Shown in pieces: positions 50,003-58,965 of a stretch of DNA of 64,000 nucleotides (position 1 is the first letter of the stretch; each line of letters opens with the position of its first letter). A program made the translations under genes and the position numbers. This stretch comes from Rhodoplanes sp963840055. Its GTDB lineage: Bacteria > Pseudomonadota > Alphaproteobacteria > Rhizobiales > Xanthobacteraceae. Where the stretch lies: the NCBI GenBank assembly GCA_963840055.1, contig CAWIXM010000008.1, forward strand, positions 186,001-250,000. The letters run 5' to 3'. Below the pieces are notes generated by a model. The model did no database searches. It was not told where the DNA came from and saw nothing but the letters and a program-made list of their open reading frames with translations.

Positions 50003-50998
50003 ATGAGGAAGCATTGGAGTGTGTTGGTTGCGTTGGCGGTGACCGCCCTGCTGCCGTTTACGGCCAACGCGCAAGTTACCTTGCGCGCGTCGCATCAGTT
50101 CCCCGGCGGCAAGGGCGATGCGCGCGACGAGATGGTGCAGATCATCGCCCGCGAGGCGAAGGCCGCCAATGTTGGCCTCAATATCCAGGTCTATCCCGGT
50201 GCCTCGCTGTTCAAGCCAAAGGAACAGTGGAACGCGATGGTCAACGGCCAGCTCGATATTTCCTCGTTTCCGCTCGACTATGCGAGCGGCAAGATCCGCG
50301 CCTTCAGCGCCACGCTGATGCCCGGCCTCGTCCGCAACCATGAGCGGGCGCAGCGGCTCAACAACTCTCCTTTTATGAAAGAGATCAAATCGAAGATCGA
50401 GAAGGCCGGGGTAATCGTACTGGCCGACGCCTGGCTGGCCGGCGCCTTCGGCTCCAAGAAGGAGTGCATCCGCAAACCGGACGACCTGAAGGGGGCGAAA
50501 ATCCGCTCCGCGGGGTCGACTTTTGCCCGGATGTGGCAGCAGGCGGGCGCTTCGATCGTCACGATTCCGAGCAACGAGGTTTACAACGCTTTGCAGACCG
50601 GGGTCATGGAGGCGACCGACACGAGTGCCGGCAGCTTCGTCTCGTTCCGGCTCTATGAGCAACTCAAGTGCCTGACGGCGCCCGGCGAGAACGCGTTGTG
50701 GTTCATGTATGAGCCGGTGCTGATGTCTAAGAAGAGCTTCAACAAGCTCAACAAGGCACAGCAGGAGGCGTTGCTGGCGGCGGGCAAGAAGGCGGAGGCC
50801 TACTTCAAGGGGGCGAGCCAGAAGCTCGACGACAGGCTGGTCGATACCTTCAAGAAGAACAATGTCGAAGTGATCACCCTGACGCCGGAAGAATTCGACG
50901 CCTGGGTCGCTCTCGCCAAGCAAAGCTCCTACAAGGTGTTTTCGGACGAGGTTCCGGACGGCAAGAAGCTGATCGACGAGGCGCTAGCGGTGAAATAG
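50003..50998 (+). CDS. DctP-type TRAP solute-binding protein (probably malonate)
   Basis: From ATG 50003 (GGGAG 12 bases upstream) a 331-residue product has a signal peptide (WSVLVALAVTALLPFTANA), TLRASHQFPGGKGDARDEMV, LNIQVYPGASLFKPKEQWNA, GAFGSKKECIRKPDDLKGAK, IRSAGSTFARMWQQAGASIV with the conserved Arg that holds the carboxylate, and NEVYNALQTGVMEATDTSAG. It delivers its ligand to the DctQM permease encoded next. Since malonyl-CoA decarboxylase and malonyl-CoA synthetase follow in the same operon, malonate is the likely ligand, as in the MatPQM system of rhizobia. Confidence 0.9.
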   Translation: MRKHWSVLVALAVTALLPFTANAQVTLRASHQFPGGKGDARDEMVQIIAREAKAANVGLNIQVYPGASLFKPKEQWNAMVNGQLDISSFPLDYASGKIRAFSATLMPGLVRNHERAQRLNNSPFMKEIKSKIEKAGVIVLADAWLAGAFGSKKECIRKPDDLKGAKIRSAGSTFARMWQQAGASIVTIPSNEVYNALQTGVMEATDTSAGSFVSFRLYEQLKCLTAPGENALWFMYEPVLMSKKSFNKLNKAQQEALLAAGKKAEAYFKGASQKLDDRLVDTFKKNNVEVITLTPEEFDAWVALAKQSSYKVFSDEVPDGKKLIDEALAVK

Positions 50999-51018
50999 CC
51001 GCTCGTGAGCGTGTTCCG

Positions 51019-51047
51019 GCCCGGCGCTGCGCAGCGCCGGGCTTTTT
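51019..51047 (+). terminator. Hairpin with T5 tract between dctP and dctQ (attenuator-like)
   Basis: A perfect 12+12 inverted repeat (gcccggcgctgc / gcagcgccgggc, 51019-51042) is followed at once by TTTTT. It lies 20 bases after the binding-protein stop and before the small permease gene, so it should stop part of the transcripts and give more binding protein than permease. Confidence 0.85.
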
Positions 51048-51085
51048 CGCTTGCAAGCCGATCCGGCATAAACCGAGTGGCGCCC

Positions 51086-51610
51086 ATGACCCTGTTCGTC
51101 CGCGCGGTGCACGGCCTGTCGCTGCTGTGCGGCATCGTCGCCGCCGCGCTGATCGCCGCAGCCGTCGTCGTCGTCTGCCAGATGGTATTCATCCGTTATG
51201 TCCTGAACGACAATACGATCTGGCAAACCGACTTCGTCACCTTCAGCTTGGTTGGCGCGACCTTCATCGGCGCGCCCTTCGTGCTGATGACCAAAGGCCA
51301 CGTCAATGTCGACGTGGTGCCGATGGCGCTCGGCGAACGCGGACGCTTCTGGCTCGGCGTCATCGCCACCACGCTGTCCCTTGCCTTTGCGCTGGTGATG
51401 ACGGTGCTGACCTTCCAGTTATGGCGCGAGGCGTGGGAAAACAACTGGCAATCGGAATCGATCTGGCGGGTCCGCCTGTGGATTCCTTATGGCGCTATGC
51501 CGATCGGGCTCGGCGTCCTGACCCTGCAATATGTCGCCGATTTTCTTGAGCTCATGACCGGCCGGGCGCGGCCTTACGCAGGCGAGGCGCCGGAACAGGC
51601 GGACGCATGA
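51086..51610 (+). CDS. TRAP transporter small permease (DctQ)
   Basis: From ATG 51086 a 174-residue product with four membrane helices: VHGLSLLCGIVAAALIAAAV, FVTFSLVGATFIGAPFVLMT, FWLGVIATTLSLAFALVMTV and IPYGAMPIGLGVLTLQYVAD, and the DctQ hallmark RYVLNDNTIWQTDF followed by KGHVNVDVV. It pairs with DctM, whose start overlaps its stop by 4 bases. I preferred ATG 51086 to a start 81 bases upstream because that would place the start inside the terminator hairpin region. Confidence 0.9.
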   Translation: MTLFVRAVHGLSLLCGIVAAALIAAAVVVVCQMVFIRYVLNDNTIWQTDFVTFSLVGATFIGAPFVLMTKGHVNVDVVPMALGERGRFWLGVIATTLSLAFALVMTVLTFQLWREAWENNWQSESIWRVRLWIPYGAMPIGLGVLTLQYVADFLELMTGRARPYAGEAPEQADA

Positions 51611-52923
51611 GCCCGGGCACCCAAGGAACGATCGTCCTTATCGCCACCATCCTGGTTCTGCTCACCGGCGCGCCAGTCGCGTTTTCGCTTGGCTTTATCG
51701 GGATTGCCTTCCTGGCCTTCTTTCAGGGCGTCGACGCTCTCGGGGTCGCCGCCGAGACGCTCTGGTCCGGCCTGAACGATTTCACGCTGGTCTCGATCCC
51801 GATGTTCATCATGATGGGCGCGGCGATTGGCTCCTCGCCGGCCGGCCGCGACCTCTACATGGCGCTCGACCGCTGGCTCTACCGGGTGCCGGGGGGGCTC
51901 GTGATCTCCAATCTCGGCGCCTGCGCGCTGTTTGCCGCTCTGACCGGGTCATCGCCCGCAACCTGCGCCGCCATCGGCAAGATGGGCATCCCGGAGATGC
52001 GCCAGCGCGGCTACCCGGACGAGGTGGCGACCGGGTCGATCTGTGCCGGCGGCACGCTCGGCATTCTCATTCCCCCGTCCATTACCTTCATCCTTTACGG
52101 CATCGCGACCGAAACCTCGATCGGCCGCCTGTTTCTTGCCGGCGTGCTGCCGGGCCTGCTGCTCACCGCTTTGTTTATCGCCTGGACGGTGATCTATCTC
52201 TGGTTCAAGGGCTTCCGCGCCTACGCCCCGGAATTCCGCTATTCGTGGCGGGAGAAGCTCTCGTCGCTGCCGAAAGTGATCCCGTTTCTCGCGATCGTCG
52301 TGGGGATCATGGTCGTGCTCTATGGGGGGATCGCCACGCCCTCCGAGGCGGCCGGGGTCGGCGCTGCGCTGTGCGTGCTGCTGGCGATCGGCATCTACCG
52401 CATCTGGAGCCCCGATCGCTGGTGGGCGATCCTGCGCGATACGACGCGCGAATCGGTGATGATCCTGATGATTATCGGCGCCGCGGTGCTGTTCAGCTAC
52501 ATGCTGAGCTCGCTGTTCATCACCCAGACGCTCGCGCAAACGATCGCCGACCTGCAGGTCAACCGCTGGGTCCTGATGCTGCTCATCAACGTATTTCTGC
52601 TGGTCTGCGGCCTCTTCGTGCCGCCCGCCGGCATTATCCTCATGACCAGTCCGATCCTGCTGCCGATCATCCTCAGTGCCGGTTTCGATCCGGTCTGGTT
52701 CGGGGTGATCGTGACCGTCAACATGGAGGTCGGGCTGATTACGCCGCCGGTCGGACTCAATCTCTTCGTGGTTAATGCGATTGCGCCGGAAGTGCCGACG
52801 CGCACCGTCTTGCTGGGCGCACTCCCCTATGTAATTGCGATACTGCTCGGGATCGTCATCTTGTGTATAGTCCCGGAAATCGCCACTTGGTTACCGGATA
52901 CCCTGATGGGCCCGGGCAGATGA
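51607..52923 (+). CDS. TRAP transporter large permease (DctM)
   Basis: A 438-residue DctM with about 12 membrane helices: IVLIATILVLLTGAPVAFSL, FTLVSIPMFIMMGAAIGSSP, LFAALTGSSPATCAAIGKMG, SICAGGTLGILIPPSITFIL (conserved GxLGILIPPS), GVLPGLLLTALFIAWTVIYL, LFVPPAGIILMTSPILLPII and VNMEVGLITPPVGLNLFVVN. It forms the transport channel, using a sodium or proton gradient. ATGA overlaps couple it to dctQ upstream and to malonyl-CoA decarboxylase downstream. Confidence 0.94.
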   Translation: MSPGTQGTIVLIATILVLLTGAPVAFSLGFIGIAFLAFFQGVDALGVAAETLWSGLNDFTLVSIPMFIMMGAAIGSSPAGRDLYMALDRWLYRVPGGLVISNLGACALFAALTGSSPATCAAIGKMGIPEMRQRGYPDEVATGSICAGGTLGILIPPSITFILYGIATETSIGRLFLAGVLPGLLLTALFIAWTVIYLWFKGFRAYAPEFRYSWREKLSSLPKVIPFLAIVVGIMVVLYGGIATPSEAAGVGAALCVLLAIGIYRIWSPDRWWAILRDTTRESVMILMIIGAAVLFSYMLSSLFITQTLAQTIADLQVNRWVLMLLINVFLLVCGLFVPPAGIILMTSPILLPIILSAGFDPVWFGVIVTVNMEVGLITPPVGLNLFVVNAIAPEVPTRTVLLGALPYVIAILLGIVILCIVPEIATWLPDTLMGPGR

Positions 52924-54305
52924 ACAGCTCATTCTTCAGCGAACTGTTGCAGACCATTACCGAGCGCGGGCGGGCGCTGATCGAGCGCCGGCGCGCGCCT
53001 CCCGGGCTTGCCTATTCCGAGAGCCTTGCCGAGCTGTGCGAACAACTGCTGTCGATCCGCGGGGAGGCATCCGGTGTGGCGCTGGCGCGAGAAATCCTGG
53101 CAAGCTACGACGAATTGAAGACCGGCTCGCGCATCGCCTTTTTCGAAACGCTGCTATCTCGCTTCGGTCCGGACCGGGCCCGCATTGAGGGGGCGTTGGA
53201 AGTCTGGCAGCGATCCCCCTCGGACACGACTGCCAACGAGCTGCACAAGGCGACGGAACCCCGCCGCCAGGAGCTGTTTCGCCGGCTGAATCTCGCCCCC
53301 CAGGGCACGGCCGCGCTCGTGCACATGCGCGAGCAGCTGCTCGACGCCATGACCCGCCGTCCCGAGCTTGCGCCGATCGATGCCGATTTTCGCTACCTGT
53401 TCGCCGCCTGGTTCAATCGCGGCTTCCTGGTGCTGCGCCGGATCGATTGGTCGACACCGGCGGCCGTGCTGGAAAAGATCATCCTTTATGAGGCGGTTCA
53501 TCAAATCCACGACTGGGGCGATCTGCGCGCCCGCATCGATCCGCCGGACCGGCGTTGCTACGCGTTCTTCCATCCAGCGCTGGTCGACGACCCGCTGATC
53601 TTCGTCGAGGTGGCGCTCACGCGCGAAATTCCCGCGGCGATTGCGCCGATTCTCGGGGCTAAGCGCGTCCCGCTCGATCCGGATCGGGCAACGACGGCGG
53701 TGTTCTATTCGATCTCCAACTGTCAGCGCGGACTTGCCGGCGTCACCTTTGGTAATTTTTTGATCAAGCAGGTCGTCGCCGATATATCCCGCGATTTTCC
53801 GCGGCTCTCGACCTTCGTGACGCTCTCGCCGGCGCCCAATTTCGGCGGATGGCTCAGGCGCGAGCGCGCCGCGTCCGAGTCGCCGGCGTTGTCGGAGGCC
53901 GACCGCGCGACCCTGGCAAGGCTCGACGAGGAAAGCTGGTGGACCGACCAGACCGCGCTCGCCGAGCTGCGCGAGCCGATCATGCGTGCGGCGGCGACCT
54001 ATTACATGACGGCGCGCGACCGGCGTGGTTTTCCGATTGATCAGGTCGCCCGGTTCCATCTCGGCAACGGCGCCCGGCTCGAACGGCTGAACTGGCCGGC
54101 CGATCTTTCCTCGCGCGGCCGCAACCAATCCTTCGGGCTGATGGTCAATTACCTCTACGATCTCGGCGACATCGAGAAGAACCACGAAGCCTTCGCCGAG
54201 AACCGCGCGGTCATCGCCGCGAGCGCCGTGCGCAAGCTGGCCCGCCCCATAAGGGCGCTGGTGCCTGTCCCGGCCAAGGACGCAACGGTCGCGCCTACCG
54301 CCTGA
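52920..54305 (+). CDS. Malonyl-CoA decarboxylase
   Basis: From ATG 52920 a 461-residue protein of the MCD family: a helical N-terminal domain (FFSELLQTITERGRALIERR, SGVALAREILASYDELKTGS) and a GNAT-like catalytic domain with LLARIDPPDRRCYAFFHPAL-type segment, DDPLIFVEVALTREIPAAIA, ATTAVFYSISNCQRGLAGVT (the S-x-S-x-CQ-GL segment holding catalytic Ser/His chemistry), FLIKQVVADISRDFPRLSTF and the C-terminal FHLGNGARLERLNWPAD. It converts malonyl-CoA to acetyl-CoA and CO2. Coupled by ATGA to dctM, which ties transport to metabolism. Confidence 0.93.
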   Translation: MNSSFFSELLQTITERGRALIERRRAPPGLAYSESLAELCEQLLSIRGEASGVALAREILASYDELKTGSRIAFFETLLSRFGPDRARIEGALEVWQRSPSDTTANELHKATEPRRQELFRRLNLAPQGTAALVHMREQLLDAMTRRPELAPIDADFRYLFAAWFNRGFLVLRRIDWSTPAAVLEKIILYEAVHQIHDWGDLRARIDPPDRRCYAFFHPALVDDPLIFVEVALTREIPAAIAPILGAKRVPLDPDRATTAVFYSISNCQRGLAGVTFGNFLIKQVVADISRDFPRLSTFVTLSPAPNFGGWLRRERAASESPALSEADRATLARLDEESWWTDQTALAELREPIMRAAATYYMTARDRRGFPIDQVARFHLGNGARLERLNWPADLSSRGRNQSFGLMVNYLYDLGDIEKNHEAFAENRAVIAASAVRKLARPIRALVPVPAKDATVAPTA

Positions 54306-54412
54306 CGACGGAGCGCGCGACCTGCGTGGTGTTGGTCAGGCGTCCGTTCTGATAAGGATGATCCTCCTCGTCCGCCAGCTTTCACGGCGGAGCGTCGCGC
54401 GCGGGGCTTCCG

Positions 54413-55945
54413 ATGTCCGGGAATTTGTTCGACCTTATCCGCAGCCGGATTCCGCCGGCCGATAAGACTCTGATCGAGGCGGCTTCAGGCGAACACATCA
54501 GTTACGGCGACATGCTCACGCGCTCGGGCCGGCTCGCCCAGGCGCTTGTCCGGCGCGGCGTGGGACCGGGCGACCGCGTCGCGGTTCAGGTGGAAAAGAC
54601 CCCGGAAAACCTGATGCTGCTTCTCGCGACGCTGCGGGCAGGCGCCGTCTACCTCCCCCTTAATACCGCCTACACGATCGCCGAGCTGGATTATTTCATC
54701 GGCGACGCCGAGCCGAAGCTCGTTGTGTGCGACCCGGCGAAACGGGACGGCGTCTCCGCCATCGCCCTGGCGCGCAACGCCGCCGTCGACACCCTCGATG
54801 CAGGTGGGCGGGGCTCGCTTATCGACTTGGCGGCGCAGTCGCCGTCGGCGTTCGCCGATATTGCGCGTACGGAATCCGATATCGCTGTCATCCTCTACAC
54901 CTCAGGCACCACCGGCCGCTCCAAGGGCGCGATGTTGAGCCACCGCAATCTGTCCTCGAACGCGGAGGTGCTGGCGGACTATTGGCGTTTCACCGCGCAA
55001 GATGTGCTCTTGCATGCGCTGCCGCTCTATCACACCCACGGCTTGTTCACGGCGGCGGTGACGCTGATGATCGCCGGCGGAACGATGCTGTTTCTGCCGA
55101 AATTCGACGCCGACGAGGTGATCCGCCTGCTGCCGAAGGCGACGGCGATGATGGGCGTGCCGACCTACTACACCCGGTTGCTTCAGCATCCCGGTTTGAC
55201 CCGCGAGCTGTGCGCTCGGATGCGACTGTTCACCTGCGGCTCCGCGCCGCTGCTTGCCGAGACCCACCGCGAATTCCAGGCGCGCACCGGCCACGCCATC
55301 CTCGAGCGGTACGGCATGACCGAGACCGGGATGAACACGTCGAACCCCTATGACGGCGAGCGCATCCCCGGCACGGTCGGATTTCCGCTGCCGGGAGTGG
55401 AATTGCGCATCGTCGAGCCAGACACCGGCAAAGTGCTCGCGCAAGAAGAGATCGGCATCATCGAAGTGCGGGGACCGAATGTGTTTTCCGGCTACTGGCG
55501 CATGCCGGAGAAGACGAAGAGCGAGTTTCGCCCGGACGGCTTTTTCATCACTGGCGACGTCGGCAGGATCGACGCGCGCGGCTATGTGCATATCGTCGGC
55601 CGCGCCAAGGATCTGATCATTTCCGGCGGCTTCAACGTCTATCCGAAAGAGGTGGAGACCGAGATCGATGCGCTGCCGGGCGTCGTCGAATCGGCGGTAT
55701 TCGGTTGCCCGCATCCCGATTTTGGCGAGGGCGTCACTGCGGTGGTGGTGGCGGAGGCGGGCGCGAGCCTGACCGAAGCGTCTGTGCTCGCGGCTCTCGA
55801 AGACCGGCTCGCCAAATTCAAGCGGCCGAAGCGCGTGATCTTCGTGGCCGATCTGCCGCGCAATACCATGGGCAAGGTGCAGAAGAACGTCCTGCGTGAG
55901 CAGAACAAGGACTTGTACGCCAACCTGGCGCAGCCGGCGCGCTAG
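54413..55945 (+). CDS. matB: Malonyl-CoA synthetase (MatB-like)
   Basis: A 510-residue acyl-adenylate-forming enzyme: NLMLLLATLRAGAVYLPLNT, the P-loop-like VILYTSGTTGRSKGAMLSHR, ALPLYHTHGLFTAAVTLMIA, GVPTYYTRLLQHPGLTRELC, ERYGMTETGMNTSNPYDGER, GDVGRIDARGYVHIVGRAKD, SGGFNVYPKEVETEIDALPG and the final catalytic Lys in PRNTMGKVQKNVLRE. YGMTETGMNTSNPYDG is the arrangement typical of malonate-CoA ligases. It makes malonyl-CoA from malonate, ATP and CoA for the decarboxylase encoded 107 bases upstream. Its stop codon overlaps the first base of a dispersed repeat. Confidence 0.92.
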   Translation: MSGNLFDLIRSRIPPADKTLIEAASGEHISYGDMLTRSGRLAQALVRRGVGPGDRVAVQVEKTPENLMLLLATLRAGAVYLPLNTAYTIAELDYFIGDAEPKLVVCDPAKRDGVSAIALARNAAVDTLDAGGRGSLIDLAAQSPSAFADIARTESDIAVILYTSGTTGRSKGAMLSHRNLSSNAEVLADYWRFTAQDVLLHALPLYHTHGLFTAAVTLMIAGGTMLFLPKFDADEVIRLLPKATAMMGVPTYYTRLLQHPGLTRELCARMRLFTCGSAPLLAETHREFQARTGHAILERYGMTETGMNTSNPYDGERIPGTVGFPLPGVELRIVEPDTGKVLAQEEIGIIEVRGPNVFSGYWRMPEKTKSEFRPDGFFITGDVGRIDARGYVHIVGRAKDLIISGGFNVYPKEVETEIDALPGVVESAVFGCPHPDFGEGVTAVVVAEAGASLTEASVLAALEDRLAKFKRPKRVIFVADLPRNTMGKVQKNVLREQNKDLYANLAQPAR

Positions 55946-56045
55946 AGCATTTTCCGGCGAAGTGGGAACCGGTTCGCCGCAGAAAATGCGACCACAAAAA
56001 GATAACTAGAGCGAATTCCGATTCCGTTGGAACGGAATTCGCTCT
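55944..56045 (+). repeat. 102-bp dispersed double-palindrome repeat, copy 2
   Basis: Begins inside the matB stop codon (TAGAGC) and ends exactly at the TA where IS630 copy 2 is inserted. Hairpin 1 agcattttccgg ... ccgcagaaaatgc, hairpin 2 agagcgaattccg ... cggaattcgctct. Very similar to copies 1 and 3. Confidence 0.9.
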
Positions 56046-57285
56046 AGTCGGCTGCGTCAACTAATTTGAAAGGATTGGATGATTTGCTTCCGTCGCGATT
56101 CGAGCGACGGAGGCGAGCATGGCTGCAAAGGATATTGCGGTAAAGAAGTATGTGGTGCGGCTGGGCGCGGAGGAACGCGAGCAATTGCAAGCGCTGATCC
56201 GCAAAGGAAAGAGCCCAGCGAAGCGCTTGTTGAAGGCGCGCATTCTGTTGAAGGCCGATATCTCGGCGGCCGGTGAGGGGTGGAGCGACAGCCGGATCAT
56301 CAAGGCCTTGGACACCAGCGCGGCCATGATCTACCGGGTGCGCAAGCAATTGGTGGAAGAGGGCTTCGAAGCGGTGTTGAGCCGCAAGCCCCGCATGACT
56401 CCACCAGTCGCTGCGATTTTCGACGGCGAGAAGGAAGCCAAGCTGATCGCCCTGGCGTGCTCCAAGCCGCCCAAGGGACGTGCCCGCTGGACGTTGCGGT
56501 TGTTGGAGAACAAGGTCGTGGAACTCGGCATCGTCGAGCGCGCAAGCGACTCCACGATCGGGCGCACGCTCAAAAAAACCGCCTCAAGCCGCATCGCCGG
56601 CAATGCTGGGTCATTCCGCCGAAGGCCAACAGCGCCTTCGTAGCCGCAATGGAAGATGTGCTCGCAGTCTACACGCGGCCACGTGATCCCGATCGGCTGC
56701 TGGTGTGCCTGGACGAGACCTCAAAGCAACTCATTGCCGAGACGCGCATGCCGATCCCAATGAAACGAGGACGCCCAGCCCGCGTCGATTACGAGTACGA
56801 GCGCAACGGCACCGCCAACCTGTTCATGTTGTTCGCGCCGCTCGAAGGCTGGCGCCACGTCGAGGTGACGGACCGCCACACTGCCTTAGACTATGCTCAC
56901 GTCTTGAAGGATTTGGCTGATCGTCACTTCCCGCACGTCAAGACCATCGTGCTGGTCCAGGACAATCTCAATATCCACAGCAAGGCATCGCTCTACCAGG
57001 CCTTTCCGGCGTCCGAGGCCAGGCGGCTGGTCGAGCGCTTCGAATGGCACTACACGCCCAAGCACGGCAGTTGGCTTGACCTCGCCGAATCCGAACTCGG
57101 GGTTCTATCCACCCAATGCCTCGATCGGCGCATTCCCGACAAACAGACCCTCATTGAGGAAATCGCCGCCTGGGAAAACCACCGCAACGCCCATCACACC
57201 AAGGCAGACTGGCAATTCACAACCAAAACTGCCCGTGTCAAACTTAAACACCTATACCCTTCAATCTAGCTGAATCAACCGACTA
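56045..57285 (+). mobile_element. IS630-family element, copy 2 (1,241 bp with flanking TA)
   Basis: Same element as 17374-18614 in the opposite orientation, with the same terminal repeats (TAGTCGGCTGCGTCAACTAA; the other end differs by one base, ttgattcagc against ttgatttagc). I noticed about four base differences in all. It interrupts the junction between a dispersed repeat and the region before the aquaporin gene. Confidence 0.93.
56119..57269 (+). CDS. IS630 transposase (copy 2), two frames joined by slippage
   Basis: Identical in layout to copy 1: helix-turn-helix frame from ATG 56119 and DDE frame ending at 57269, joined by -1 slippage at caaaaaaacc (56571-56580). Differences from copy 1 are RMTPP for RMIPP and RASDSTIG for RASNSTIG. 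Catalytic segments LLVCLDETSKQL, IVLVQDNLNIHSK and WLDLAESELGVL are intact, so the element should be mobile. Confidence 0.92.
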
Positions 57286-57313
57286 GGCCGAATGGCCGTG
57301 CCTGGCCAGCGGA

Positions 57314-58045
57314 CTATTCTGGCGTACCACCTTCCAAACCCGCCGTGGGACCGGCAAGGCTTTCGGGCATTGGCCGTTTGAAGACTTCCGTTCGCCAGAG
57401 CCATCGGGCGATGATCACTGCCGCCAACATCCCTCCTAACTGAGCCACGACAAACGCTGGCGCATCGTTTGGGGCAATGCCGGCAAAGGTATCGGAAAGC
57501 GAACGGGCAATTGTTACGGCTGGATTGGCGAACGAGGTCGATGCCGTGAACCAACTCGCTGATGTGATGTAGAGGCCGACCGCATAAGGAGTTGCTGAGG
57601 GTTCGCGCGCTAAGCAGGAAAAGATAGTGAGCCCTAGCCCGAACGTGGCCACGGCTTCAGCAAGCCACTGATCCGAGCCATCGCGGGGTAACGTCGCGAC
57701 CTGCCAGATCGGTAGAGCGAACATCGCGTGCGCGAGCCACACGCCGACGACACCGGCGACGATCTGGACAGCCACGTAAAGCGCCGTGATTCGCCAGGGA
57801 AGCTCACCGCGCAACGCGAATGCAAGGCTTACGGCGGGGTTGAAATGCGCGCCCGAAACGGAACCAAACATGAGGATGAGGACCGGAAGGATCGCGCCGG
57901 TGGCAAGTGCGTTGCACAGCAAAGCCAGCGCGGGGATATGTTGTCCGGTGAGGCGTTGCGCCATGATGCCCGACCCAACAATGGCCGCAAGCAGAATGGT
58001 GGTGCCCAAGAACTCAGCCACGATCCGTTGTCCAAGAGAAGACAT
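57314..58045 (-). CDS. MIP-family channel (aquaglyceroporin-like, AqpS-like)
   Basis: From ATG 58045 a 243-residue MIP channel: RIVAEFLGTTILLAAIVGSG, the first box GSVSGAHFNPAVSLAFALRG, YVAVQIVAGVVGVWLAHAMF, AEAVATFGLGLTIFSCLARE and the second box FTASTSFANPAVTIARSLSD followed by TFAGIAP. The SFANPAVTIARS-TFAGIAP segment is that of AqpS-like proteins of rhizobia, known there from arsenite passage. Here no ars gene is near; its start codon shares one base with the agmatinase stop (TGATG), so it is the third gene of a polyamine operon, where urea or another small neutral solute is a possible cargo. Confidence 0.88.
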   Translation of the reverse strand: MSSLGQRIVAEFLGTTILLAAIVGSGIMAQRLTGQHIPALALLCNALATGAILPVLILMFGSVSGAHFNPAVSLAFALRGELPWRITALYVAVQIVAGVVGVWLAHAMFALPIWQVATLPRDGSDQWLAEAVATFGLGLTIFSCLAREPSATPYAVGLYITSASWFTASTSFANPAVTIARSLSDTFAGIAPNDAPAFVVAQLGGMLAAVIIARWLWRTEVFKRPMPESLAGPTAGLEGGTPE

Positions 58046-58965
58046 CAGCCCGGCTCCTTGACTTTCGCGGCCGCATTTCGCGTGCGCGCCAATAGGCAGA
58101 GATATTCCCACGCTATGGTCGCGCCGGCGAGCGCGGTGATTTCGGCCACATCGTAGGCGGGCGCCACCTCGACCACGTCCATTCCGACAAAGTTCAGGCC
58201 GGTCAGCCGCCGGATGATCGCCTGCGCCTGCCAGCTCGAAAGGCCGCCGATCTCCGGTGTTCCGGTACCGGGAGCAAACCCGGGGTCGAGCGCGTCGATA
58301 TCGAAGCTCAGATAGACCGGCGCGTCGCCGACCCCCGCGCGAATGCGTTGGGCAATATCGGCCGGCCCTGCTTCGTGGACGTCCTGCGCCGTCATGATCG
58401 TCACGCCGCGCGCAAGCGTCCAATCGTAGATGTTGCGCGCGACCGGCGAGCGAATGCCGATCTGCACTGTTCGGTGCGGATCGATCAGGCCCTCCTCGAT
58501 CGCATGATAGAAGACCGAGCCATGGGCATAGGTCTGGCCGAAATTTTCCGGCCAGGTGTCGACATGCGCATCGAAGTGGACCAGTGCCGGTGGGCCGCGC
58601 TTCTTGGCGAGCGCGCGGAGCAGCGGAAGGGTGATGCCGTGCTCGCCGCCGAGTGCGACCAGATGATCCACGCGCGACGCCTGCTCCTCGATCAGAGCGA
58701 GGCTTTTCGGAATGTCGCCCAGCGCGATGACGAAGTCGCCGACGTCGGCGAGCGAGAGACGGCGCGGATCGACCCAGTGAAACGGGTGGTCGCCATCGAC
58801 CAGCATGCGGCTCGCCTGGCGGATTGCGGAAGGGCCGAACCGCGCTCCGCTCCGATTGGTGACGCCGATGTCGAGTGGGATCCCGGCGACGCAAATGGCG
58901 GCGTTCGGGTCGGAGGGCAGCCCGAGAAAACTCGGCGGAACGGCGAAGGTCGGCGGCTCGCTCAT
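58045..58965 (-). CDS. speB: Agmatinase / ureohydrolase-family protein
   Basis: From ATG 58965 a 306-residue ureohydrolase: VAGIPLDIGVTNRSGARFGP, HLVALGGEHGITLPLLRALA, LVHFDAHVDTWPENFGQTYA (HFDAHVD manganese ligands), VYLSFDIDALDPGFAPGTGT (SFDIDALDP ligands) followed by PEIGG, and the C-terminal FVGMDVVEVAPAYDVAEITA. It splits agmatine to putrescine and urea. Its start overlaps the stop of the decarboxylase gene that makes agmatine (ATGA), a strong argument for agmatine rather than another guanidino compound as substrate. Confidence 0.92.
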   Translation of the reverse strand: MSEPPTFAVPPSFLGLPSDPNAAICVAGIPLDIGVTNRSGARFGPSAIRQASRMLVDGDHPFHWVDPRRLSLADVGDFVIALGDIPKSLALIEEQASRVDHLVALGGEHGITLPLLRALAKKRGPPALVHFDAHVDTWPENFGQTYAHGSVFYHAIEEGLIDPHRTVQIGIRSPVARNIYDWTLARGVTIMTAQDVHEAGPADIAQRIRAGVGDAPVYLSFDIDALDPGFAPGTGTPEIGGLSSWQAQAIIRRLTGLNFVGMDVVEVAPAYDVAEITALAGATIAWEYLCLLARTRNAAAKVKEPG

